Assembly (NCBI RefSeq): GCF_000421145.1
Contig: NZ_ATWH01000003.1
Coordinates: 124,001 to 188,000 of the forward strand
Reading direction: 5' to 3'
Source of the DNA: Glaciibacter superstes DSM 21135
Lineage (GTDB): Bacteria > Actinomycetota > Actinomycetes > Actinomycetales > Microbacteriaceae
DNA length: 64,000 nt
In this document: piece after piece, positions 1 through 8,493 of the stretch
How positions within the stretch are numbered: position 1 is the first letter of the stretch
Layout of the letters: each line of letters opens with the position of its first letter
Made by a program: the position numbers and the translations under genes
The notes under the pieces: model-generated
The model's input: the letters and a program-made list of their open reading frames with translations, nothing else
Databases searched by the model: none
Told to the model about the DNA's origin: nothing

Positions 1-509
1 GCCACAAGTTCAGCGGTCGACACCGACAGCCCGCCGGCGCTCGGCCCCTCCACCCGCACGTACCAGTCAGGTTCGAGTGGTGCATCCACCGGAGGGTCGA
101 CGTCGTTCAGCGTGAGGCCGTCCCACACATAATTGGTACCCGGCGGGGTCTCGATACCTCCCGGGTGCCCGATCACGATGGGCGGTGCTCCTGTGGCGGT
201 GGTGATCCTCGCAACAACGTCGGCGATCGGGTCGAAATACCCCATCGACTCGAGGATGTCTCCTGTGCCATTTGTGATCTGCAGTCCGTCGGAGCGCACC
301 AGGATCGTCGTCGGCGCGAGCAGCGGATCCGCGGACGGGGTCGCGGTCGCCGACGATGTGCCCGGCGTCTCCGTGGGCGTCGCCGAACCGATCACCGGCT
401 CGGCATCGATGCCGTCGGCGGAGCCCGCGGGCATGCACCCAGCGAAACTGAGCGCGATCACCACGCTAAACGCGGCAACCAGGACGAGCGGCGTTCTTCG
501 GTTGTCCAT
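1..509 (-). CDS. Lipoprotein of unknown function, 3' end outside window
   Basis: An open minus-strand frame runs from an ATG at 509 to the window edge with no stop, so the C-terminus is missing; about 169 codons are present. The start is supported by an AAGGGGG ribosome site a few bases upstream. The N-terminus is a lipoprotein signal peptide: two Arg, a hydrophobic core and the lipobox S-F-A-G-C with the acylated Cys at residue 25. A Ser/Thr/Pro-rich linker follows (residues about 30-55), then a region starting I-L-V-R-S-D-G that looks like a folded extracellular domain. No family recognised. It should be anchored on the outer face of the cytoplasmic membrane. Confidence 0.75.
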   Translation of the reverse strand, partial: MDNRRTPLVLVAAFSVVIALSFAGCMPAGSADGIDAEPVIGSATPTETPGTSSATATPSADPLLAPTTILVRSDGLQITNGTGDILESMGYFDPIADVVARITTATGAPPIVIGHPGGIETPPGTNYVWDGLTLNDVDPPVDAPLEPDWYVRVEGPSAGGLSVSTAELV

Positions 510-531
510 GTGTCCCCCTTGAGTTGCCGAG

Positions 532-612
532 CTAGGTCGATTGTGCACCCTTGCGAACGGAGGTGCGAACGGCAACACCGCCGGCAAGGATCAGACCGAG
601 AGCGAGAGCCAT
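532..612 (-). CDS. Possible 26-residue membrane peptide
   Basis: A short minus-strand frame begins M-A-L-A-L-G-L-I-L-A-G-G and ends with a basic tail, which would make one membrane segment with an inside-positive C-terminus. It lies 22 bases before the lipoprotein at 509 and could be co-transcribed with it. No convincing ribosome site was seen and a longer in-frame version starts near 735. This is a weak call based only on composition. Confidence 0.2.
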   Translation of the reverse strand: MALALGLILAGGVAVRTSVRKGAQST

Positions 613-774
613 CAGCCGACCGTCTTCGCCGTTACGACACGCAATTCCAGTTGAATCCTGCTCGAACGGGTGCCACCGCGGCATCCGTGGGCCACACTGG
701 GGTGTACCGGAGGGCACGACAAGGCAGTCGGGCACAAGTCAGTCCGCAACTGGGCAAGTCTGGGGGAAGCACAC

Positions 775-3528
775 GTGAGCGAACCGCGCGTCCAACTCCT
801 GGCGCGAATGATTTCCGTGGCGGCGGGAACGCGGACGGGCGCCCCAGTCGTACTGGGGATCAGGGCTGGGATCGGATTCGGAAAGACCTGGCTTCTCGAC
901 CGGCTTGCCGAGCAGCTGCCGCCGGACACGCTGGTACTGCGCTGTGTCGGCCACCCCGCAGAGACAGAGCTGCCGTATGCCGCCGTGCATGCGCTCATCT
1001 CGCCACTGCTCGGCCGACTGGGCGAGCTTCCGGTGAGGCAGGCGGAAGCCGTCACCGCAGCCCTGGCGATTGATCCCGGTACACCAAGGGACCCACTTGC
1101 TCTGTCTGCCGGGCTCCATGGCCTCATCACGCTGGGGGCGGAATCCCGCCCGGTTATCGTCCTGGTCGACGACCTGCAATGGCTCGACGAGCCCTCACGG
1201 CTCGCGCTGACCTTCGCAGCGCGACGATTACGCGCTGACGCCGTATTCATGGTGTTCGCGGGACGCCCGGGTGACGACCGCCCATGGCCGGTCGTCGAAG
1301 AACACGTGATAAACCTTTGGCCCGTTTCTGAGAGCGAAAGTCGTGGCATCCTTGCGGCCGCATACCCTGACCTCAGTGCGGCAGCTGCCAGGGAGTTGTC
1401 CGATCGAGCGGGCGGGCTCCCTTTGGCCCTGGTCCAGCTTCCGGCCGAGTTGAACCAGGCTCAGCGAAGTGGCGAAGAACCGCTGCCGACAGCACTACGG
1501 CTTGGCACACGGCTCGAACAGTTCTATTCGACCAGGATGCGGCATATGGGCCAGGCAGGTCGCGTGGCGCTGGCACTTGCAAGCCTCGAGGAACTCGACC
1601 TGGCCAGCCTGAAGGCCGCGCTCGCTGAGCTCGGCGGCGACCTCACCCTTCTGGCCGAAGCCGAGCGCAGTGGTTTGCTGCAGATCGACGAGTCCGGCTG
1701 TCGCTTCTCCCACCCGACCGTTCGCTCCGCGGCTCAAGCGGCTGTGGGCTACTCGGATATCCAGGCCGCCCGCCGCGCAATCCTTGCTGTCCTGCCAAAG
1801 GATTCGCCCAGGCGAGCCCGACATCTGGATGCCCTGGCGGATGGAATCAATGAAGAGGCAGCTACCGCTCTCGACTCGGCCGCTGCCGACGCCTGGTCGC
1901 GCTCCGCTTTCTCCCAGGCAGCATCGGCGTGGGAGCGTTCAGCCGCTCGAACCAGCGACAGGGAGCGATCCACCCTCAGGCTCGGGCAGGCAGTCGAGGC
2001 ACACCTGCGGGCAGGATCGGGCGCTCCTCTGGTGGGGCTCCTCCAGCGACTCGCTTCCGATGCAGACAGTCCGGAGGAAGAAGCAAAGTGGCTGTCGCTG
2101 CTCCAGGTGACCGGGCTGCACAGCGATCTGGCAACCGGCGCACCCGATCGGGAACGGCAGCTGGCAGCGCACCTGGCTCCGACACAACCGTCCGCCGCGT
2201 CAACCCTGCTCACAACGTGTGCGTTGACCATGGCCATATCCGGTTGGTTCGGCCTGGCCCGAGAAATGATCGACGAACTGCGAACGCTGCTGCCCGATTA
2301 CGAGTTCCCGGCGGCAGAGGCGCTCGTGCACGACATCGTCGACGTACTGACCGGTCGACCTGGCTCCGGTGCGATCCTGCGATCGGACTGGTCGGATGAG
2401 TTGTCAGACGCTGAAGTGAGTTCTCCGGCAACGCCCGTTTCACCGGCGACGACGATTCTCGCCTGGATGGGTGAGAGTGATGACGCCCTCCGCATCATTG
2501 ACCGAGTGCGAACGGTGCTGCACGCACGGGGACAGGTCAGCCTGCTCGGACTCTCCCTCGGCCAGCGCGCCGTCATCCTCGACGCCCGTGGAGAGTGGGC
2601 AGAGGCCGCGGCCAGCTACCAGAGTGCGGTAGAACTGATCCTGGCCGGGGATTTCACCGGACCGCTGCCGCACCTGAGGCTGCGCCATGCCTGGCTGCTC
2701 GCAGCTCGGGGTGAGCACGAACGCGCACGAGAGATTGTTTCCGAAATGAAAAGGAGCGCACAGTTCGAGCTCCCCATCCATCGGCATCTGACCCTCTGCG
2801 TGGAAGGTCAGCTCGAACTCGGAGCGGGCAACGCTGCCGCTGCGGCCGCACGATTGACAGAGGCGGCGGCGTGCGAGCGGGAGATGGGGTTGGTCGAACC
2901 GGCATTCCTGGGGAGATTCGCCGATTATTTCGATGCCATGTGGCGCCTGGATCGTCACGCTGAAGCGGTGTCGGAGCTCGACGACTTTGAGCAGCGCGCC
3001 CACAACGCCGACCGGATCTCGTCACTCGCGATCGCCGCACGGTGCAGGGCCATCGCCGGTGACGCAGCGGGCGCCGATGCCGCCTTCAGCCACGCGCTGG
3101 ATCTGCACGCGGCATCCGGCGATCCGTTCCAGACCGCGAGGACGCACCTGGCCTTCGGTCAAAGCCTGCGCCGCCGCCGGCGCAAAGCGGAGGCCATTGG
3201 TGAGCTGCATTTGGCCAAGCAGATGTTCGAACGGCTCGGCGCCACCCCCTGGCTGGCCATCGTGATCGCCGAACTGACGGCATGCGGTGAGCGACGCGCG
3301 CACGATGCCGGGGCCGCTGGGCCACTCAGCGAGCTCACTCCGCGTGAACTCGAGGTCGCACTCACAGTTGCGGCCGGTGCCAGCAACCCGGAAGCGGCCG
3401 CCCGGCTGTTCATCTCACGCCGTACCGTCGAATACCATCTCGCCGGCGTGTTCCGGAAGCTCGGCGTGACCTCTCGCACCGGGCTCTCCGAGGCGGTGCG
3501 TTCCGCCGAGTCACCCGGGTCCGCCTGA
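775..3528 (+). CDS. LuxR family ATP-binding transcriptional regulator (LAL type)
   Basis: A 917-residue protein with an N-terminal AAA/STAND-like ATPase and C-terminal LuxR helix-turn-helix. The Walker A is A-G-I-G-F-G-K-T (about residues 30-37), the Walker B I-V-L-V-D-D-L-Q-W lies near residue 140, a long helical TPR-like middle follows, and the HTH (L-T-P-R-E-L-E-V ... S-R-R-T-V-E-Y-H-L) occupies the last 65 residues. An in-frame ATG exists at 670, but the GTG at 775 has a GGGGGAAG ribosome site 5-6 bases upstream and starts right before the ATPase domain, so I use it. LAL proteins act as ATP- and ligand-responsive activators; the target genes here are unknown, and the neighbours are lipoproteins. 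Confidence 0.9.
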   Translation: MSEPRVQLLARMISVAAGTRTGAPVVLGIRAGIGFGKTWLLDRLAEQLPPDTLVLRCVGHPAETELPYAAVHALISPLLGRLGELPVRQAEAVTAALAIDPGTPRDPLALSAGLHGLITLGAESRPVIVLVDDLQWLDEPSRLALTFAARRLRADAVFMVFAGRPGDDRPWPVVEEHVINLWPVSESESRGILAAAYPDLSAAAARELSDRAGGLPLALVQLPAELNQAQRSGEEPLPTALRLGTRLEQFYSTRMRHMGQAGRVALALASLEELDLASLKAALAELGGDLTLLAEAERSGLLQIDESGCRFSHPTVRSAAQAAVGYSDIQAARRAILAVLPKDSPRRARHLDALADGINEEAATALDSAAADAWSRSAFSQAASAWERSAARTSDRERSTLRLGQAVEAHLRAGSGAPLVGLLQRLASDADSPEEEAKWLSLLQVTGLHSDLATGAPDRERQLAAHLAPTQPSAASTLLTTCALTMAISGWFGLAREMIDELRTLLPDYEFPAAEALVHDIVDVLTGRPGSGAILRSDWSDELSDAEVSSPATPVSPATTILAWMGESDDALRIIDRVRTVLHARGQVSLLGLSLGQRAVILDARGEWAEAAASYQSAVELILAGDFTGPLPHLRLRHAWLLAARGEHERAREIVSEMKRSAQFELPIHRHLTLCVEGQLELGAGNAAAAAARLTEAAACEREMGLVEPAFLGRFADYFDAMWRLDRHAEAVSELDDFEQRAHNADRISSLAIAARCRAIAGDAAGADAAFSHALDLHAASGDPFQTARTHLAFGQSLRRRRRKAEAIGELHLAKQMFERLGATPWLAIVIAELTACGERRAHDAGAAGPLSELTPRELEVALTVAAGASNPEAAARLFISRRTVEYHLAGVFRKLGVTSRTGLSEAVRSAESPGSA

Positions 3529-3664
3529 CCTGCGCTCGTGGAGTGCCGTCTGGTGTCCTCCTGCGCCGAAACCCCGAAGAAACGTGGCAAGCCCCACGTA
3601 CTGGTGAGGGTCACGGATGACCGGAGCCGCCGCATCCGATTGGCTGGTTCAGTGGAGGGAACCG

Positions 3665-4261
3665 ATGAAACGAACACTCGTATTTCTAGTCCTTATCGGT
3701 GTTGCATTGACCGGTTGCTCAGCCGGCGCCGGTTCCGAGAAGTCTGCGCAGACGAAACCGTCCGCCGCGTCAGATGACGGTAAGTCAGATGAGACTGAAC
3801 CGGTGGAAGCCGAGCCCGCTGACGAACCGGCCGCCGAACCGGCCAAGACGGATGGGTGCCTTGGCATTTCTCCCGACGCCCTGACCCAGCTGGTCGGGTC
3901 CGATCTCGGCGAAGCACAGAAAGGGTCGACCAACGTCACCGTCAACGAGATCAAATGGACCGCCGACCGGTGCGAATGGGGCGACAGGGACACCCTGGAA
4001 GTAATTGTGAGCTCGGCAGACAAGGCCGCATTCCCTGATTCAGCCGTATTCTGTGAGCTGTCAGGGCTCGATCCTGAGCCGGTCAGTGGTATCGGCGAGG
4101 CTGCTTCGTGGGACTTCATGGAGATCAACGGCGCGTCAGGAAAACTTGTCGTATGCACCCAGGACCGCTGGGTGAGCATCCGCATGCGAGCCCCGACCGC
4201 TGATACCGCTGCGTTCCGGGACCAGTCGATAGAACTCGCCCGCCTCGCGCTCGCCGCGTGA
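3665..4261 (+). CDS. DUF3558-like secreted lipoprotein
   Basis: A 198-residue lipoprotein. The ATG at 3665 follows a GGAGGG ribosome site. The signal peptide M-K-R-T-L-V-F-L-V-L-I-G-V-A-L-T-G-C gives an acylated Cys at residue 18. An acidic Glu/Ala/Pro-rich linker (about residues 25-65) leads to a small domain with paired cysteines (D-G-C-L-G, D-R-C-E-W, V-F-C-E-L, V-V-C-T-Q). The size and cysteine layout resemble DUF3558-type lipoproteins, but I would not insist on the family. It stands alone, 136 bases after the LAL regulator. Confidence 0.8.
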   Translation: MKRTLVFLVLIGVALTGCSAGAGSEKSAQTKPSAASDDGKSDETEPVEAEPADEPAAEPAKTDGCLGISPDALTQLVGSDLGEAQKGSTNVTVNEIKWTADRCEWGDRDTLEVIVSSADKAAFPDSAVFCELSGLDPEPVSGIGEAASWDFMEINGASGKLVVCTQDRWVSIRMRAPTADTAAFRDQSIELARLALAA

Positions 4262-4290
4262 AGCCAGTCGACGCCAGTCGACGCCACGCC

Positions 4291-4356
4291 GAGAATCGCC
4301 GTTCACACCGGGAATCGCTGTAGGAGCGGCGATTCGAGGCGTGAACAGCGATTCTG
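4291..4356. repeat. Dispersed palindromic element, copy 1
   Basis: An outer 15-base inverted repeat (4292-4306 with 4341-4355, one mismatch) encloses an inner 7-base perfect one (4312-4318 GAATCGC with 4329-4335 GCGATTC). A homologous element lies at 51998-52065; both share GAGAATCGCCGTT, CGCTGTAG and GCGGCGATTC in the same order. It sits between the convergent ends of the lipoprotein gene and the SHOCT gene. It is followed to about 4435 by simple GGGCG/GCGAG-type short repeats with no coding potential. Its layout resembles a REP/BIME-type element and it could also work as a bidirectional terminator. Confidence 0.75.
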
Positions 4357-4450
4357 GGCGAGCGAGTCAGGCGGGCGGGCGGGCGGGCGAGTCAGGCTAG
4401 CGAGTCGGGCGAGCGAGCGGAGCGGGATCGCTGCCCCGTGCCCGGCGGGA

Positions 4451-4807
4451 CTACTTGGGCGGAATCTGGGTGTCCGGGCGATTGGCCCGCAGCACCTCGA
4501 GCCTGGCACGGTACTCGACCTCGTTGATGTCGCCCTGCGCGAAGCGCTCGGCCAGGGTCTTCTCGGCGCTGCGGGAATCCGCCTGGGCCTGAGCATGCCA
4601 GCCGCCAGGGCCACCGTAGTACTCGCCCGCTACGGCACGACGGCGCCAACGGCGACCGAAGACGGCAAAGAGGGTCACGAAGACGGCGATCCAGAACAGC
4701 GGGATCAGCAGGAAGAGCCAGCCACCTCCGCCTCCGCCACCCCAGCCCCAGCCGTTGTGGGTGGCCAGGCTGGTGGTTGCGGCGGTGAGTAATGCACTGG
4801 AAATCAT
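4451..4807 (-). CDS. Small membrane protein with SHOCT domain
   Basis: A 118-residue protein. A short N-terminal segment leads into a Trp/Gly-rich stretch (W-G-W followed by seven Gly) and one clear transmembrane helix (about residues 38-58, F-L-L-I-P-L-F-W-I-A-V-F), then a basic R-R-W-R-R-R stop-transfer. The C-terminus is a SHOCT motif (K-T-L-A-E-R-F-A-Q-G-D-I ... Y-R-A-R-L-E-V-L), a short helical pair often found at the ends of membrane or stress proteins. The internal ATG at 4807 is preferred over an upstream one at 4906 because it removes a non-conserved extension. It is the last gene after the two-component pair, so it may belong to that regulon. Confidence 0.75.
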   Translation of the reverse strand: MISSALLTAATTSLATHNGWGWGGGGGGGWLFLLIPLFWIAVFVTLFAVFGRRWRRRAVAGEYYGGPGGWHAQAQADSRSAEKTLAERFAQGDINEVEYRARLEVLRANRPDTQIPPK

Positions 4808-4964
4808 GGGGAGTCCAATCGTGGTGTGTCGGTTCGGCTCCGTCTGGAACCGATACCTCCACACTTCCGTCTGGCACGCCGCCGCGAATCTGCCCACGGG
4901 AGGCATTCCGCGTACTCCCCCGGGAGCAGTCTCGCCTAAGAGACGCCTCCCTACAGGCTGGCCT

Positions 4965-5639
4965 TCACTGGCCGGCCTTCACCAGGCCGGCCTCGTACGC
5001 AACGATGACCAGCTGCACTCGGTCCCTGGCCGAAAGCTTCGACATGATGCGCGACACGTGGGTCTTCGCGGTCAGCGGGCTCAGGAACAACCGCGCACCG
5101 ATCTCGGCGTTCGTCAAGCCGCGCCCGACGAGCCCGAGCACCTCCCGTTCGCGGTCGGTGAGCGCATCGAGCGACGGCTTCCGCGCATCGTCCGCCATCC
5201 CAGACGCCATCAGTCCGCTTGCCATCCGCTCCAGCAACCGTCTGGTGACACCGGGAGAAAGCAACCCGTCGCCGGCGGCAACAACGCGCACCGCACGGAT
5301 GAGTTCTGCCGGCTCCGTATCTTTCACCAGGAAGCCGCTCGCCCCCGCTCGAATCGCCCGCGCCACGTACTCGTCGAGCTCGAACGTCGTGACGATCACG
5401 ATGTGCGTGCCCGACAGTCCGGGGTCGGCGACGATCTGCTCTGTCGCCCAGAGCCCGTCGCCGTCCGGCATCCGGATGTCCATCAGCACCACATCGGGCC
5501 GGTGCCTGGCAACCGCATCCACGGCTTCGCGCCCCGTCGCCGCCTGCGCGGCCACCTCGATGTCGGGCTCAGAGCCGAAGAGCGCGGCAAAACCAGCCCT
5601 GATCAGCTGCTGGTCATCAGCGATGACGATCTTGATCAT
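4965..5639 (-). CDS. NarL/FixJ-family response regulator
   Basis: A 224-residue response regulator. The receiver domain starts at residue 1, with the acidic pair D8-D9 and phosphoacceptor D54 (V-V-L-M-D-I-R-M-P); the switch Thr (V-T-T) and Lys (V-K-D) are in place. The C-terminus carries a LuxR-type HTH (L-T-D-R-E-R-E-V-L-G-L-V-G ... A-K-T-H-V-S-R-I-M-S-K-L). The histidine kinase gene ends 10 bases upstream on the same strand, so the pair is one transcript. A GGCCGGCC hairpin (4970-4977 with 4985-4992) lies inside the last codons and may act on the mRNA end. The signal sensed is unknown. Confidence 0.93.
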   Translation of the reverse strand: MIKIVIADDQQLIRAGFAALFGSEPDIEVAAQAATGREAVDAVARHRPDVVLMDIRMPDGDGLWATEQIVADPGLSGTHIVIVTTFELDEYVARAIRAGASGFLVKDTEPAELIRAVRVVAAGDGLLSPGVTRRLLERMASGLMASGMADDARKPSLDALTDREREVLGLVGRGLTNAEIGARLFLSPLTAKTHVSRIMSKLSARDRVQLVIVAYEAGLVKAGQ

Positions 5640-5649
5640 GCTCTGCGCC

Positions 5650-6936
5650 TCATCTCGTGGCAGGCCTCAGCGGCAGGCGGGCATCCACCCGAAAGCCGTG
5701 CTCGTCAGACCGAGTGAAACGCACGCTTCCACCGAGCAGTTCTGCGCGCTCGCGCATTCCGAGCAAGCCCCCGCCGGGAACGAACTCGCCGTGTCCCGCT
5801 GACGGCAGTCCGTCATCCGTCACCGTCAACAGGTAGCTGCCCCGGTCGACGCCGAGATAAACGGATGCGGTGGCCGCCTGGGCGTGCCGCAAGACGTTGG
5901 TGAGCGCCTCCTGGCAGATCCGATAGAGCGCGAGCTGGGTGGCGGCCGGCACTGCGGCTTCTGCGTGCAGCGCATTGACGTCGTCGATGCTCAGCCCTTG
6001 GGCACGGAAGGACTCGATCAGCGCCGGCAGCCCTGCCAGGTCGGGCTCTGGCATCAGCGGAGGTGCGCCGGAGCCCCTGCCGTCAGTACTGTCCGACGTG
6101 TCGGAGCGGAGGATCCCGAGGACCATCCGCACCTCCTGCAGAGCGTTCTTACTCGTGCTTTTGATGCTCGCAAGGGCCTCTGCCGCCTTGTCTGGCTGGC
6201 TCTCGATCAGGTGCAGTCCGACTCCGGCCTGCACGTTGATCTGGGAGAGCGAGTGGGCCAGCACGTCGTGGAGCTCCCTGGCGATTCGCACGCGTTCGCG
6301 CTGTTCGGCGCTCATGCGCCGCTGGTCCATGGCACGTCGCGCTTCCTGGATGCGATCGCTGCGGCGCCGCAGCGTCTCGCCGATCCCCATCAGAATGACC
6401 AGTCCGAGGGTGGTGAGCGCGACACGAAGCGGGTGGTAGAACACTCCGTAGAGACTCGCGAGGGCGACGGTCGCCACCCAGGCGCCGGCGACGGATGCGT
6501 ACACCCAGATCCGTGCGCCACGCACGATCGCGAGGACGATGGCGAACGCCGCCGCCGCGTACGGGAAGCCGATGTCGGGTTGCACCAGGAGCACGATGGC
6601 GATCAGAAGCGCGTTGACGGCCGCAACCGGGCCGGGATGGCGCCGTGCGGCGATCAGCGTGAGGGGGCCGGCGATCGCCAGCGCAAGAACGAGGATTCCC
6701 GTTCCTGACCAGTCGAATCCGGACCAGCCCTGTTCAGACCAGTCCTGTTGAAACCAGCCCTGTTCAGACCTGCCCTGTTCTGACTGGACTCGGCCGCGCC
6801 AGAGTTGGAACAGCACAGCCGGCACCTGCAGGAGGAATGAGATGGCGACGGGAAGCCACAGCCGAACCCCAGGCGGCATGCCGCGGCCGGGCACGCGCTG
6901 GCCCCATGCCGCGTCGCTTGCCCAGGGTGGTGCCAT
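5650..6936 (-). CDS. Two-component sensor histidine kinase (HisKA_3 type)
   Basis: A 428-residue membrane kinase. N-terminal hydrophobic segments (about residues 25-45 and 80-185) give roughly five or six membrane helices. The dimerisation/phosphoacceptor helix A-R-E-L-H-D-V-L-A-H-S-L places the phosphorylated His at 223. The HATPase_c domain shows the N box (L-T-N-V-L-R-H-A) and G boxes (D-D-G-L-P, G-G-L-L-G-M-R-E-R). Between the first two membrane segments (residues 50-78) lies a run of imperfect pentapeptides built on S-E-Q-G-W, encoded by a 15-bp tandem repeat; this small loop is unusual for the family. It pairs with the downstream NarL-type regulator. Confidence 0.93.
   Translation of the reverse strand: MAPPWASDAAWGQRVPGRGMPPGVRLWLPVAISFLLQVPAVLFQLWRGRVQSEQGRSEQGWFQQDWSEQGWSGFDWSGTGILVLALAIAGPLTLIAARRHPGPVAAVNALLIAIVLLVQPDIGFPYAAAAFAIVLAIVRGARIWVYASVAGAWVATVALASLYGVFYHPLRVALTTLGLVILMGIGETLRRRSDRIQEARRAMDQRRMSAEQRERVRIARELHDVLAHSLSQINVQAGVGLHLIESQPDKAAEALASIKSTSKNALQEVRMVLGILRSDTSDSTDGRGSGAPPLMPEPDLAGLPALIESFRAQGLSIDDVNALHAEAAVPAATQLALYRICQEALTNVLRHAQAATASVYLGVDRGSYLLTVTDDGLPSAGHGEFVPGGGLLGMRERAELLGGSVRFTRSDEHGFRVDARLPLRPATR
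6707..6781 (-). repeat. 15-bp tandem repeat within histidine kinase gene
   Basis: Four recognisable copies of gaccagccctgttca (6722, 6737, 6752, 6767) plus one degenerate copy at 6707. Read on the minus strand they encode the S-E-Q-G-W-like pentapeptides in the kinase's N-terminal loop. Because the unit is a multiple of three, copy changes would keep the frame. Confidence 0.85.
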
Positions 6937-7018
6937 CCCTCGATGCTACTTCCCGGCCGGGCACCGCCGCGTCCACCGCCGGGAGCACGCGTCTACTCCC
7001 GAGGGAGTAGACGCTGCC

Positions 7019-8398
7019 TCAGCCCAAGAGGCTGATGGGCTTCACGATGTCGGCGTAGATGAGCAGCAGGCTCATGCCACCGAGCACAATCACGACGGCG
7101 AAGGTCACCGGCATCAGCTTGGCCGTGTCGACCGGCCCAGGCGAGGGCTTCTTGAACAGCTTCGCCCACGCCTTGCGGATGCCTTCCCACAGTGCCCCGG
7201 CGACATGGCCACCGTCGAGCGGCATCAGTGGAATGAGGTTGAACACGAGGAGGGCGATGTTGACAGAGGCGAGCAGGCTGAGCATGCTCGCCACCTTCTC
7301 CACCACAGGGATGGTGTCGATGCTCGCGATCTCTCCCGCCAGCCGGCCGACGCCCACCACGCTGATGGGACCGTTCGGGTCGCGTTCCCCCGGACCGAAC
7401 GCCGCGTTGGCGACGTCGATCAAGCGCTGCGGCAGGTTGAGGATGATGTGGACGACCCCGACGATGTTCTCCCCCACCAACGGGAGAACAGCGGATGCCG
7501 GCTGCCGAACGAGTTCGCCAGCGGCACCGATCCCGACAAAACCGACCTCGGTAGTGACCTGGTTACCCTCAGCATCCTTCACGATCTGGCCGTCGGCATC
7601 CGTCGCGTAACGCTCACTCAGCTTCGGCGTGACGACCAGCGACAGGTCCGTGCCGCCCCGCTCCACCACAACGTCGAGCGGCGTGCCAGGCGATTCGCGG
7701 ATGATCTCGGTCGACTGAGCCCAGCTGTCGATGGCCGTGCCGTTGATGCTGACCAGGCGATCGCCTGGCTTCAGGCCGGCAGCGGCCCCGGGTGATTCCT
7801 CGTCGCCGGCCGCACAGGTCTGCCGCTCACTGGTCGCCGACAGCACACATTCGTTGACGCTGCCGAGGGTCGTCGACACCTGAGCGGTGCCGAAACCCAT
7901 CAGCAGGATTGCGAACAGCACCACAGCGATGACGAGGTTCATGAACGGTCCGCCGAGCATGACGATGACGCGTTTCCAGACCGGAAGCCGATAGAAGGCG
8001 CGGTGGTCTTCTCCGTGGCCGATCGTTTCTGCGCTGGCCTGGCGGGCATCCTCGACCATGGTCGCCAGGGCGCCTGGCTTCTTTTCAGGAGCCCCCTCCT
8101 GCACCAGGGTCTGGAAGAAGCCGGTGCTGGCCTCGCGCGCCGCGCCGCCCGGTTTGGCAGGCGCGAACATGCCGATCATCGAGATGTAGCCGCCGAGCGG
8201 GATGGCCTTCACGCCGTATTCGGTCTCACCCTTGTGTCGTGACCACAAGGTCGGCCCGAAGCCGATCATGTACTGCGTGACCTTCACCCCGAAGAGTTTG
8301 GCCGGAACCAGGTGTCCGATTTCGTGCAGGCCGATCGACAGGGCGAGACCGACGATGACGACGGCGACGCCCAGGATGAACAGCAGCACAGATTCCAC
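7019..8398 (-). CDS. rseP: Site-2 (M50) intramembrane zinc protease, RseP/Rip1-like
   Basis: A 459-residue membrane metalloprotease. The zinc motif H-E-I-G-H is in the first membrane helix (about residues 25-29), and the second metal-binding motif F-N-L-I-P-L-M-P-L-D-G-G lies near residue 395. A PDZ domain sits in the middle (A-A-G-L-K-P-G-D-R-L-V-S-I-N-G). An inserted segment around residues 85-120 is rich in Glu/Ala/Lys. Family members cleave anti-sigma factors and other membrane proteins after site-1 cleavage. In many actinobacteria this gene directly follows dxr; here a kinase-lipoprotein pair on the other strand separates them. Confidence 0.93.
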   Translation of the reverse strand: MESVLLFILGVAVVIVGLALSIGLHEIGHLVPAKLFGVKVTQYMIGFGPTLWSRHKGETEYGVKAIPLGGYISMIGMFAPAKPGGAAREASTGFFQTLVQEGAPEKKPGALATMVEDARQASAETIGHGEDHRAFYRLPVWKRVIVMLGGPFMNLVIAVVLFAILLMGFGTAQVSTTLGSVNECVLSATSERQTCAAGDEESPGAAAGLKPGDRLVSINGTAIDSWAQSTEIIRESPGTPLDVVVERGGTDLSLVVTPKLSERYATDADGQIVKDAEGNQVTTEVGFVGIGAAGELVRQPASAVLPLVGENIVGVVHIILNLPQRLIDVANAAFGPGERDPNGPISVVGVGRLAGEIASIDTIPVVEKVASMLSLLASVNIALLVFNLIPLMPLDGGHVAGALWEGIRKAWAKLFKKPSPGPVDTAKLMPVTFAVVIVLGGMSLLLIYADIVKPISLLG

Positions 8399-8452
8399 AG
8401 GGACAGATTAGTCGCATCAAGCTGCGAACCGGCTGGCTACAGGCTATGCGCT

Positions 8453-8486
8453 TATGCTGGGGCCAATGCCCACTTTCCCGAGGAGG
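8453..8486 (+). promoter_or_regulatory. Putative promoter and strong ribosome site deciding a CTG start
   Basis: A TATGCT -10-like hexamer lies at 8453-8458 and a full AGGAGG Shine-Dalgarno at 8481-8486. The first in-frame codon at the right distance (7 bases) is the CTG at 8494. The in-frame ATG at 8446 lies upstream of this -10 box and would not be transcribed from it. Confidence 0.5.
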
Positions 8487-8493
8487 ACTCGCC

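Noticed and set aside
4362..4435. GGGCG/GCGAG-rich run as a tandem-repeat element
   Set aside because: Irregular unit length and simple composition; treated as low-complexity sequence next to the palindromic element.
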